Notes under the pieces: model-generated
Told to the model about the DNA's origin: nothing
Databases searched by the model: none
The model's input: only the letters and a program-made list of their open reading frames with translations
Translations under genes and position numbers: made by a program
Origin: Bacteroidota bacterium
Lineage (GTDB): Bacteria; Bacteroidota; Bacteroidia; AKYH767-A; 2013-40CM-41-45
Reading direction: 5' to 3'
DNA: 64,000 nucleotides
NCBI GenBank assembly: GCA_016721305.1
Contig: JADKIH010000007.1
Location: 1 to 64,000, forward strand
Shown here: in pieces, positions 20,034 through 28,215 of the stretch
Position numbering within the stretch: the stretch's first letter is position 1
Layout of the letters: every line of letters starts with the position of its first letter

Positions 20034-20636
20034 TTTCCCCTTCCCCTCTCGAATCAACACCGGCTCATTGCCTGTGCAGTCGATCACGGTTGAAGGTTCG
20101 TAGGTAGAAGATCCGCCGTCGACAACATAGTCAACTTTATTTCCAAAACGTTCTTCGATTACATCGGGGTCGGTTACATAATCATAAACTTCATCGGCAT
20201 CACGTAAAGAGGTTGCCATTAACGGATGACCTAATTTGCTGATGATTGCTTGTGCAATATCATTATCGGGAACACGAATACCGATTGTTTTTTTATTCGA
20301 TTTGAAAATTGCGGGAATGTTACTGTTTGCATTCAGAATGTAAGTGTACGGGCCCGGCAATGTATTTTTCATTAAACGGAAAATCTCCGTATTGAATGGC
20401 TTTGTGAACTCTGAAATATTACTTAAGTCGTGACATAAAAAAGAAAAGTTTGCCTTTTCAAGTTTAATATTCTTGAAACGGCAAACTTTTTCAATGGCTT
20501 TGTTGCTGCGGATAGAGCAGGCGAGGGCGTAAATCGTATCGGTAGGAATGATGACCATTCCATCGTTTTTTAAAACATCTACAACCTGATCAATGTATTT
20601 CTCATTGACGGTTTTGCCCATGAATTTTAGCAGCAT
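20025..20636 (-). CDS. L-threonylcarbamoyladenylate synthase (YrdC/Sua5 domain)
   Basis: Makes threonylcarbamoyl-AMP for the t6A37 modification of tRNA. 203 residues covering the YrdC domain: DGMVIIPTDTIYALACSIRS, the KR-type residues in FKNIKLEKANFSFLCHDL, LPGPYTYIL, TIGIRVPDN, HPLMATSLRD and STVIDC. There is no C-terminal Sua5 domain. Intact. Downstream of the transaldolase-like gene with a 15-base gap, so likely one transcript. Confidence 0.87.
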   Translation of the reverse strand: MLLKFMGKTVNEKYIDQVVDVLKNDGMVIIPTDTIYALACSIRSNKAIEKVCRFKNIKLEKANFSFLCHDLSNISEFTKPFNTEIFRLMKNTLPGPYTYILNANSNIPAIFKSNKKTIGIRVPDNDIAQAIISKLGHPLMATSLRDADEVYDYVTDPDVIEERFGNKVDYVVDGGSSTYEPSTVIDCTGNEPVLIREGKGKYN

Positions 20637-20651
20637 ACGTTTATTCTCGAA

Positions 20652-21317
20652 TCAGGAATTAACCGTTGTGAACTTTTTAGCGTCTGAGAGGAATTTAGCC
20701 AATCCTGAATCTGTCAGTGGGTGTTTGAGCAAATCGAGGATAGCAGAGAGTGGGCAAGTAGCCACGTCAGCGCCGGCTTCCGCACAACGAACGATGTGCA
20801 AAGGGCTGCGAATAGATGCAGCGAGAACCTGCGTCTTAAAATCGTAGTTGCGATAAATTTTTACGATTTGCTCAATCAGCAAAATACCATCCTGGTTGAT
20901 ATCATCCAGTCGGCCGAGGAATGGCGAAACATAAGTTGCACCTGCTTTTGCCGCAAGCAAAGCTTGACCGGGTGAAAACACGAGTGTGCAATTTGTCTTC
21001 AATCCTTTATTGGAAAAATACTTCAACGCCTTTACGCCATCTTTAATCATCGGCACTTTGATAACGATTTGCGGATGGAGAGAAGCCAGCATTTCACCTT
21101 CTTCGACGATACCTTTGAAATCAGTTGAGATAACTTCGGCACTCACATCACCACTTACAATTTTGCAGATGTCTACATAATGCTTGAGGATGTTGTCTTG
21201 TCCGGTAATTCCTTCCTTAGCCATTAGAGAAGGGTTGGTAGTGACTCCATCGAGTACACCGAGATCTTCAGCTTCCTTAATCTGTGCAAGATTAGCGGTA
21301 TCAATAAAGAATTTCAT
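20652..21317 (-). CDS. fsa: Fructose-6-phosphate aldolase / small transaldolase
   Basis: 221 residues, the short TalC/FSA class. MKFFIDTANLAQIKEA at the start, GVTTNPSLMAKEG, the Schiff-base lysine in VIKVPMIKDG, TNCTLVFSPGQALLAAKAGA, YVSPFLGRLDD and ADVATCPLSAI. It either interconverts pentose-phosphate sugars (transaldolase) or cleaves fructose 6-phosphate; sequence inspection cannot separate these. Intact. It lies directly downstream of the SRP RNA gene. Confidence 0.9.
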   Translation of the reverse strand: MKFFIDTANLAQIKEAEDLGVLDGVTTNPSLMAKEGITGQDNILKHYVDICKIVSGDVSAEVISTDFKGIVEEGEMLASLHPQIVIKVPMIKDGVKALKYFSNKGLKTNCTLVFSPGQALLAAKAGATYVSPFLGRLDDINQDGILLIEQIVKIYRNYDFKTQVLAASIRSPLHIVRCAEAGADVATCPLSAILDLLKHPLTDSGLAKFLSDAKKFTTVNS

Positions 21318-21420
21318 GAGATGTTGTGGTTTTGTTGCCCGTAAAAATAGCTTATTTTTTGGCTGCTCGCAGGAGCGTTGGTAACTTTCGAAAAGTGTGG
21401 AAAAAAAAAGAAAAAAAGAA

Positions 21421-21516
21421 GGGTAAGCTTACTATATCGCACCGCTCAACCGCGGATCCTTGCTCCGTTCCCGGCCTGGGGAGGTTAGCAGGAGCTGGTC
21501 GTATAGGACTTACCCG
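21421..21516 (-). ncRNA. ffs: Signal recognition particle RNA (small bacterial, 4.5S-like)
   Basis: On the minus strand the ends pair (5' gggtaag with 3' cttaccc). The apex carries domain IV of SRP RNA: CAGG on the 5' side, AGCA on the 3' side, and a GGAA tetraloop (21468-21471) closed by CCG/CGG. This is the Ffh-binding site. Length is about 95 nt. A perfect TACTTTTG promoter element ends four to five bases upstream. A U-rich tract (complement of 21401-21420) follows, fitting termination. Confidence 0.92.
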
Positions 21517-21520
21517 GCGA

Positions 21521-21528
21521 CAAAAGTA
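21521..21528 (-). promoter_or_regulatory. -7 element of the SRP RNA promoter
   Basis: Read on the minus strand this is TACTTTTG, an exact TAnnTTTG match. Its position predicts a transcript start at about 21516, which coincides with the first base of the SRP terminal stem. This agreement supports both calls. Confidence 0.75.
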
Positions 21529-21585
21529 GGAATATTTTCCGAATAACTTCTTCTTTCTGCATCTTTATTGGCAATCTTTAATCAT

Positions 21586-21593
21586 TATATTTG
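21586..21593 (+). promoter_or_regulatory. -7 element upstream of the DUF4199-glycosyltransferase genes
   Basis: TATATTTG, 24 bases before the ATG at 21617. A TTG at 21568-21570 could be the -33 box, with a rather short spacer of 15 bases. It is divergent from the SRP RNA promoter, only 57 bases apart. Confidence 0.55.
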
Positions 21594-21616
21594 TCAAACA
21601 CTCGAACAGATAAAAA

Positions 21617-22171
21617 ATGGAACAATCTCTAAAACAGTATGTTATACGGCATGGCTTGATTGTCGGCTTTGTACAAACTATTCTTTATTACTTAATCTAC
21701 TTTCTCGACCAGGCAAGTTTGGTGGATTGGATCGTCGGGATGTTATTTCTCTTGTTAATTATTGCTTATCCGATCGTCGTTTCGGTTCGTTATCGTAAGG
21801 CCAACGAAGGCTTTCTTCCGTTCAAAGATGCTTTTTACATGGTCTTTGGAATCACTTTTATCAGAAGCTTGGTTGTATTAGCCTTTACCTTATTGCTTTT
21901 CTTTGTTATCGATACCGAACTTGGCGCTCATATGAAAGAAATGGTTCTTCAAAAGACCAGTGCAATGATGGAAAAGTTCAATACACCGCAGGAAGCAAGA
22001 GAAGATGCACTCCGAAAAATTCAGGAAGAAGATCAGTTTGGTCTTAATAAACAATTGATCAGTATGGTATGGACGACAATCATGAGTGTTGTTTTTGCGT
22101 TATTGGTAGCATTGACCATCCGTAAAGACAAACCGATTTTTGATACCATCGACGAAAACCAAGTGAAGTAA
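21617..22171 (+). CDS. DUF4199 membrane protein
   Basis: 184 residues with four membrane helices: VGFVQTILYYLIYFL, DWIVGMLFLLLIIAYPIVVSV, FYMVFGITFIRSLVVLAFTLLLFFV and a C-terminal MVWTTIMSVVFALLVALTI. Between helices three and four is a charged loop rich in Met/Lys/Glu. This is the DUF4199 pattern, common in Bacteroidota just before a family 2 glycosyltransferase, as here. Function unknown. Its last base overlaps the glycosyltransferase start (TAATG). Confidence 0.8.
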   Translation: MEQSLKQYVIRHGLIVGFVQTILYYLIYFLDQASLVDWIVGMLFLLLIIAYPIVVSVRYRKANEGFLPFKDAFYMVFGITFIRSLVVLAFTLLLFFVIDTELGAHMKEMVLQKTSAMMEKFNTPQEAREDALRKIQEEDQFGLNKQLISMVWTTIMSVVFALLVALTIRKDKPIFDTIDENQVK

Positions 22172-23137
22172 TGGACATTTCAATAATAATACCTCTCTAT
22201 AACGAAGAGGAATCGTTGCCGGAATTGAGTGAGTGGATAGTAAAAGTGATGAATGAAAACCGGTATTCATACGAAGTAATTTTCGTTGATGATGGCAGTA
22301 AAGACAAGTCATGGCAGGTTGTTGAAACTCTGACAAAGGCTAATAGTAATTTAAAAGGAATAAAATTCCGTCGAAATTATGGCAAGTCTGCCGCTCTCAA
22401 TGAAGGCTTTATTGCCTGTCAGGGAAACGTTGTTATTACGATGGATGCTGACTTACAGGACAGTCCCGACGAAATTCCCGGACTTTTCGATATGATCACA
22501 AAAGAGGGGAATGATCTGGTTTCCGGATGGAAGAAAAAAAGATACGATCCGCTTTCGAAAACCATTCCGACTAAATTTTTCAATTGGGCAACACGCCGTA
22601 TGTCGGGTATAAAACAATCTGCACGATTTCAATTGCGGTTTAAAGCTTATCGTCGCGATGTGGTAAAAAGTATCGAAGTGTACGGTGAAATGCACCGTTA
22701 TATTCCTGTGATTGCAAAATGGGCCGGATTTGAAAAAATAGAAGAGAAGGTAGTCGTTCATCGCGCCCGAAAATACGGTGTAACGAAATTCGGATTGGAA
22801 CGCTTCATCAACGGTTTCCTCGATTTACTCTCGATTTCATTCGTCTCCCGATTCGGTAAAAAGCCGATGCACCTTTTTGGTTTGCTGGGAACATTCATGT
22901 TTGCGCTTGGAATGACTACTTCAGTTTATCTTGGAGCAAGCAAGCTATATCACGTTTACAATAATCTGCCTGCACGATTACTCACAGAGCGCCCTTCATT
23001 TTACATCGCATTAACATGTATGATTTTGGGAACACAATTATTTCTCGCCGGATTTTTGGGAGAAATGATCTCCCGTTCTGCTGCGGATAGAAACAAGTAT
23101 TTGATTGACAAAAGTGCAATCTGTAATCTGCAAATAA
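22171..23137 (+). CDS. Family 2 glycosyltransferase with C-terminal membrane helices
   Basis: A GT-A fold enzyme of the dolichol-phosphate-mannose-synthase-like group: PLYNEEESLPELSEW, VIFVDDGSKDKSW, FRRNYGKSAALNEGF, the DXD region TMDADLQDSPDEIP, then two membrane helices (LFGLLGTFMFALGMTTSVYLG and FYIALTCMILGTQLFLAGFLG). It probably transfers a sugar to a lipid carrier at the inner membrane. No stop is present between it and the next gene in the given frame. Stops in the other two frames at 23124 and 23135 show where it most likely ends after one indel, so the end is approximate. Confidence 0.82.
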
Positions 23138-23145
23138 GTTGTCCC

Positions 23146-24275
23146 GTGAAAGTTATTCTCGTAGGTCCGGCATATCCTTTACGTGGCGGCATAGCTGATT
23201 TCAACAGAGCCTTGCAGCAGGTTTTCAGAAGGAAGGTATCGAAACAAAAATCTACTCATTCTCTCTTCAGTATCCGTCAGTCCTATTTCCGGGCAAATCT
23301 CAGAAAACAACGGGGCCTCGTCCGACAAATCTCTCTATTGAATCGACGATCAATTCCGTGAATCCATTGTCTTGGTTTCACACTGCAAATCGTATCATCA
23401 CCGAAAAGCCTGATCTGGTTATTATTCGATACTGGCTTCCTTTTATGGCTCCGGCCTTAGGGACTATTGCAGCGCAGCTTCGTAAAAAAAACATAAAAGT
23501 TATTGCCATAACCGACAACGTTATTCCACATGAGAAGCGAATCGGAGATTCACAGCTTACATCGTATTTTGTAAATCGTTGTGATGGATTTGTAGCAATG
23601 TCGGCGGCAGTATTGAATGACTTATCCGACTTTACATCGAATACCAACAAAGTATTTTTACCACATCCTGTGTACGATATCTTCGGTGACATCCAAACAA
23701 AAGCCGATGCACGAAAATCACTCAATGTTGGGCAAGAAGAAAAGTTGATCTTGTTTTTTGGATTTATTCGTGCATACAAAGGCTTAGACTTGCTTATAGA
23801 GGCGATGGCAGATGAGCGAATAAGGAATCTAAACATCAAACTCCTTATTGCCGGAGAATTTTACGAAGATGCAAAACCTTATCTGGAAAAGATTAACTCA
23901 ATTGATTCGGGTAAAAATTTTATCTTACACACTGAATTCATCGGTAAGGAAAAAGTGAAAAGTTATTTCTGTGCTGCCGACATGGTCGTTCAGCCTTACA
24001 GGAGTGCAACTCAAAGCGGCATCACACAGATTGCCTATCATTTCGGTCGTCCGATGTTAGTTACCAATGTCGGAGGTTTGGCCGAAATCGTTGCTAACGG
24101 AAAAGCAGGCTATGTTGTAGAACGAGATTCAAAAGCTATAGCCAATGCGATCATTGACTTTTACAGTAACAAAAAAGAAGAGTCATTTTCCCTTCAGGTC
24201 AAAGCCGATCGGGAAAAGTTTTCATGGCATCATTTTATTAAAGGAGTTTTAAAATTGTATGAAAAAATTAGTTAG
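23146..24275 (+). CDS. Family 4 glycosyltransferase (one frameshift)
   Basis: GTG start: VKVILVGPAYPLRGGIADFNRALQQ is the normal N-terminus of GT-B fold (GT4) enzymes. The frame breaks near 23226 and resumes as YSFSLQYPSVLFPGKSQK through to LYEKIS. Later motifs: ILFFGFIRAYKGLDLLIEAM, LLIAGEFYED, VVQPYRSATQSGITQIAYHF, and LVTNVGGLAEIV. About 375 residues. Together with the preceding GT2 it suggests a glycan or glycolipid pathway; the product is unknown. The apparent fusion to the GT2 is treated as an indel artefact. Confidence 0.82.
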
Positions 24276-26726
24276 TTGTTTTTGGTTAGTTCTATCGCTT
24301 CTCACGATACAAGTGAGTGGAGTTACTTTGTCGGGCCTTGTTACCGACGAGAAGAATGAGCCATTGCCTTTTGTCAGTGTTTACATTCCCGGCACGACGA
24401 ATGGAACAACTTCAAATATTGAAGGAAAGTATTTTTTGGAGTTAAATCCCGGCAGCTATACTGTAGCCTGTAAGATGATGGGGTATGGGCAGGTTACCAA
24501 ACAAATTACCATCAGCGCAAATACAAAAGAGCAGTGCAATTTCCAACTCCGTTCAGAGTCGTTTAATCTGAAAGAAGTTGTAGTTAATTCGGATGCAGAA
24601 GATCCTGCTTATGCCATTATTCGTAAGGCACAGAAAAAGAGAGCATACTACCGCGATCAGATTGAAAGGTATTCTTGCGACGCTTATGTTAAATCCACTC
24701 AACGTCTCACAAAATCTCCAAAATCCTTTTTCGGCCAGAAAGTCGATTTAGGTGATATGGTAGATTCGGCAACCAAGATGTTTTATCTGAGTGAGTCAGT
24801 GTCTCATTTATTTTTCAATCAGCCGGATAATTACAGAGAAGAAATGATCTCGAGTAAGGTAAGCGGATCACCTCAAACTTACAGTTTCAATCAGGCTCAG
24901 GATGTTCTTTTAAATCTGTATGACAATTTAGTTTACTTAGGCAATTTGACTCCACGTGGCGTCATTTCTCCAATATCGGCAAATGCTTTATTCTCCTACA
25001 AGTACCGTTTCGAAGGTTCATTTATGGAAAACGGCGCGCTTGTCAATAAAATCAGTGTTATTCCTAAACGCTTAACCGATCCTGTCTTCACCGGAACAAT
25101 ATACATTTGTGATGATAGCTGGCGAATTCACAGTGCCGATTTATTCATCACACGTGCTCAGCAGATGGAGTTTGTGGATACATTCCGTGTAAAAAGAAAC
25201 TTTCATTGCCGTTACCGCTGAAGAGTGGGTTCCATTCAATCACCAGTTCAGTTATTCTTTTAATGTGATGGGCTTTATCGGTGATGGAATTGTATTGGGT
25301 GTCTTCAATAATTATTCCCTTAAACCGGAAATTACCACCGCTTTTGCTAAAGGTGAAATTGTTAAAGTCAATGCTGATGCTAACAAGAAAGATTCCACTT
25401 ACTGGACAACAGTCCGACCGGTGCCTCTGACCAATGCGGAAGAGATCGATTACCATCGGCGCGACAGTACACGCATCGTACATCAATCCAAATCGTATCT
25501 CGATTCAGTTGATCATGTAAATAATAAATTTTCGGTAGGGGATATTTTCACAGGCTATTCGTGGGATAACAGTTACTACCATCGCTCATACCGAATCGGA
25601 TCACCACTTGAGCAATTGAATTTTAATACGGTGGAAGGATGGAATGCCACAATGAAATTCAGTTATACGAAAGAGTATGGCGAAACCGACAAGCGAACAT
25701 TTAATCTTTCGCCGGAGCTGCGATACGGCTGGTCCAATAAGCATTGGAACGGACACGTTGCCATGAATTATCGATACAATACGAAACGATTAGCCGTTAT
25801 TTCTGCCGATGCTGGAACCGATGCTGTTCAATTTAATGGAGCCAAGCCTATCAGCGAATTAGTAAATTCAATTTACACCTTAATTGACAGGAAGAATTTC
25901 ATGAAGTTGTATGAAAAGAAATACATTTCTGCCGGACATGTTTCAGAAATTGTAAATGGGCTTGGCTTTGGGCTTTTTGCTGAATATTCTGAGAGGAGTA
26001 CACTTTCAAATACTACAGACTACTCGTTGTACAAGGCGCATGGTCGAGAATATACTTCCAATATTCCGGTAACGCCTGCAACTACAGTCGTTGATTTTCC
26101 GACACATCATGCGCTCATCCTCGAAGCGAAGGCCAGGATTCGATTTGGTCAGACATTTATTACCCGACCTGAGGGTAAGTACATCATGGGAACAGAATAC
26201 CCGACGATTCGTCTGGCATTTCGTAAGGGAATTCCAACAGTAGGGGATGTAGATTTCGATTATTTCAAAGCGTCGATTGAAGATGATATGAGAGCAGGGC
26301 TTCTGGGCAAGTTGTCGTATGTGGTTAGTTATGGACAGTTCCTTTCTTCGAGGCGATTGTTCTTCCCTGATTACATTCATTTCAATGGGAATAAGACCTT
26401 CTTGTCGGATTTTCGTTTGGCAGAGTATAAGAATCTTGATTACTACACATACAGTACATCTCGATGGGCAATGGAAGCGCATGCAGAACATAATTTCGGA
26501 GGATTTTTTCCTGAATAAAATTCCAATCATCCGAAAACTTAAGCTTCAGGAAATTGCCGGTTTCCATTTTCTTAAAACAAAGACTCTCGAGCAATATCTC
26601 GAATTCAGTCTTGGTTTTGAAAAACTGGGAGTATTCAGAGCCGACATCTTTACATCCTTCACAGGAAAACAGCGCGGTACTATCGGCTTCATGCTGGGAA
26701 TTAAAAAATCCTTCGGGGCGAACTAA
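24259..26726 (+). CDS. DUF5686 outer-membrane protein with carboxypeptidase-like domain (frameshifted)
   Basis: About 820 residues. Signal peptide (KLVSCFWLVLSLLTIQVSG), then a CarboxypepD_reg-like beta-sandwich (LSGLVTDEKNEPLPFVSVYIPGTTNGTTSN) as in the first domain of SusC-type receptors. The DUF5686 body follows (DPAYAIIRKAQKKRAYY ... FSYKYRFEGSF) and a long beta-rich C-terminal half that may form a barrel. Two indels break it: near 25196 in a run of A (restores VKKETFIAVTAEEWVPFNHQ) and near 26505 in a run of T (restores GGFFLNKIPIIRKLKLQ). Outer-membrane location is inferred. Function unknown. Confidence 0.78.
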
Positions 26727-26814
26727 CTAGATGGTCTGCCGGCTTCTTTTCCTAGCCGAGAACTGCCTGATTTATACTGAGTGATTCTCCTTTAGGAAAA
26801 TGAAATAGGAATGA

Positions 26815-26822
26815 TATATTTG
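26815..26822 (+). promoter_or_regulatory. -7 element of the YkgJ-family gene
   Basis: TATATTTG, an exact TAnnTTTG match, 28 bases upstream of the ATG at 26851; no convincing -33 box. Confidence 0.5.
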
Positions 26823-26850
26823 CGCCCTTAAAATATTGTAAAACCAACTG

Positions 26851-27432
26851 ATGAAAAAGAAAATAGCTAGCGAAGAGCCCATGTTTACCAAGTCGAAAAT
26901 TAAAGATCCGATTTCGTACATGAAGGCAGCAAAACGGAAAAACAAAAAGAAGTATACCACTTTTTTGAAAGGACTTCAACGTCGTAAGTTGCGTGGTCTT
27001 GATGCATTAGCTATTGCTCTTCATAAAAAAGCATTTAAAGCAGTTGACTGCCTTGCTTGTGCAAATTGCTGCAAAACAATGTCGCCAACTTATAAAAAGG
27101 CCGATGTAAAACGTATCTCAAAGCACTTGGGAATGAGTTTTAGTCAGTACTATGAGAAGTATCTCTACAAAGACAAGAGCGGCGACTACATGAATACACA
27201 AGGTCCGTGTCAGTTTTTAAGAAAAGATAATAAATGCTCTATTTATCCTGTTCGTCCGAAAGACTGTAGTGGTTTCCCACATACACAGAACCGCGATTTT
27301 AAATTATACATTGCCGGTACACATATTCAGAATATGGAATATTGCCCTGCTACCATGTACATTGTAGAAAACATGTTCGATTTAGTAATGAATAAAAAGA
27401 ACGTGAATTTGAATGCAGCAATGGCTAAGTAA
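26851..27432 (+). CDS. YkgJ-family cysteine-cluster protein
   Basis: 193 residues with a basic Lys-rich N-terminus and a cluster of cysteines: CLACANCCKTMSP, GPCQFLRKDNKCSIY, RPKDCSGFPH and YCPATM. These eight or so cysteines match the zinc- or iron-chelating UPF0153/YkgJ family. Biochemical function is not established. A later ATG at 26881 (MFTKSKIKD) is an alternative start. Intact. Confidence 0.82.
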   Translation: MKKKIASEEPMFTKSKIKDPISYMKAAKRKNKKKYTTFLKGLQRRKLRGLDALAIALHKKAFKAVDCLACANCCKTMSPTYKKADVKRISKHLGMSFSQYYEKYLYKDKSGDYMNTQGPCQFLRKDNKCSIYPVRPKDCSGFPHTQNRDFKLYIAGTHIQNMEYCPATMYIVENMFDLVMNKKNVNLNAAMAK

Positions 27433-27453
27433 TCGGAGCGCCTGAATTCTGAA

Positions 27454-27531
27454 TTACGAAAAGGAATGGTATAGAAAAACCATAAGTCCTGCCAGAACCA
27501 GAATCAGAGGGAATATCCAGTTTTTTTTCAT
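27454..27531 (-). CDS. Possible 25-residue single-helix membrane protein
   Basis: A short frame reads MKKNWIFPLILVLAGLMVFLYH then SFS: a lysine pair followed by one hydrophobic helix of about 18 residues and a stop. It lies in the gap between the YkgJ gene and the TonB-like gene on the opposite strand. Similar tiny membrane peptides exist in many Bacteroidota, but no family is recognised. It could be a chance frame. Confidence 0.35.
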   Translation of the reverse strand: MKKNWIFPLILVLAGLMVFLYHSFS

Positions 27532-27568
27532 GGGTCCAAATTAAGTCATTATTCGACTCTTGGCAATG

Positions 27569-27600
27569 TTTGCTATTTTAAGCCGAATACGCTACGTTTG
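27569..27600 (+). promoter_or_regulatory. Complete Bacteroidota promoter of the TonB-like gene
   Basis: TTTG at 27569-27572, a 20-base spacer, and TACGTTTG at 27593-27600: both boxes and spacing match the phylum's housekeeping consensus. The predicted start near 27605 leaves a leader of about 98 bases before the ATG at 27703. Confidence 0.7.
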
Positions 27601-27702
27601 AAGAGCAATTTGACCGTCGCCCAGGATTATTCGGATGAAGGTCGGTATCGAAGGCTAAGGCCTCATTCCTTCGGCATTTTATTTCAACGAGGCAAAGGAC
27701 AC

Positions 27703-28122
27703 ATGAAAAAGATCATTTTAACAGTATTTTTAGCAAGTTTGGTTGGAGCTGCCAGTGCTCAGGAAAAGCAAGAGACCGGTAAAGAGAAAGTAAAAGCCGG
27801 CTTTGGACTTACTGTTGTTCAGGTTCAGCCTGAATTTCCCGGAGGAGCCGACAGCCTGCAGAGTTTCCTCAACCGTAATTTAAATTATCCCGAAAAAGCC
27901 AAAGTTGATCATGTTGGCGGTAGAGTATACGTGAGTTTCCGTATCGACGAAAAGGGGAAGATCATAGATCCTACGGTGATCAGCGGCATTACCGACGAAC
28001 TCGATGCAGAAGCATTAAGAGTGGTTAAGCTGATGCCGGAGTGGAAGCCGGGCACTGCAAGCGGTCAACCTGTAAAAGTGCAGTATATCCTTCCTATTGA
28101 CTTTGTGATTCCGAAGAAATGA
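27703..28122 (+). CDS. TonB C-terminal domain protein
   Basis: 139 residues: signal peptide (MKKIILTVFLASLVGAASAQ), a short charged linker, then a TonB-type C-terminal domain (VQPEFPGGADSLQSFLNRNLNYPEKAKVDHVGGRVYVSFRIDEKGKI ... LDAEALRVVKLMPEWKPG). There is no N-terminal membrane anchor or proline-rich spacer, so this is a free periplasmic version rather than a full TonB. A longer in-frame extension exists upstream, but it overlaps the promoter and lacks sense as a protein. Energy transduction by this form is unproven. Confidence 0.82.
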   Translation: MKKIILTVFLASLVGAASAQEKQETGKEKVKAGFGLTVVQVQPEFPGGADSLQSFLNRNLNYPEKAKVDHVGGRVYVSFRIDEKGKIIDPTVISGITDELDAEALRVVKLMPEWKPGTASGQPVKVQYILPIDFVIPKK

Positions 28123-28124
28123 TT

Positions 28125-28160
28125 CGTTATCGATAACGTTATCGATAACGATAACGATAG
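28125..28160. repeat. Overlapping CGTTATCGATAACG palindromes
   Basis: Two perfect 14-base palindromes overlap at 28125-28138 and 28137-28150, followed by a half site (ataacgatag). A related cluster of GTTATCG/CGATAAC units lies at 43463-43508. Both stand beside a terminator, just downstream of a coding region or RNA. Confidence 0.7.
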
Positions 28161-28162
28161 CG

Positions 28163-28199
28163 AAAAAAAAAGCCACCCTTTACAGGATGGCTTTTTTGC
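28163..28199. terminator. Bidirectional terminator between converging genes
   Basis: Nine A, stem agccaccct/aggatggct (28171-28179 and 28184-28192), then a T run. The single mismatch is a G-U pair in the minus-strand transcript, so the minus strand (protease gene) has the better hairpin. Confidence 0.85.
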
Positions 28200-28215
28200 T
28201 TTTAGAAAGCTAAGC

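Noticed and set aside
22171..23361. A fused GT2-GT4 glycosyltransferase
   Set aside because: The GT2 ends with its normal two helices and the GT4 has its own normal N-terminus and start; stops exist in the other frames at the junction, so one indel explains the apparent fusion.
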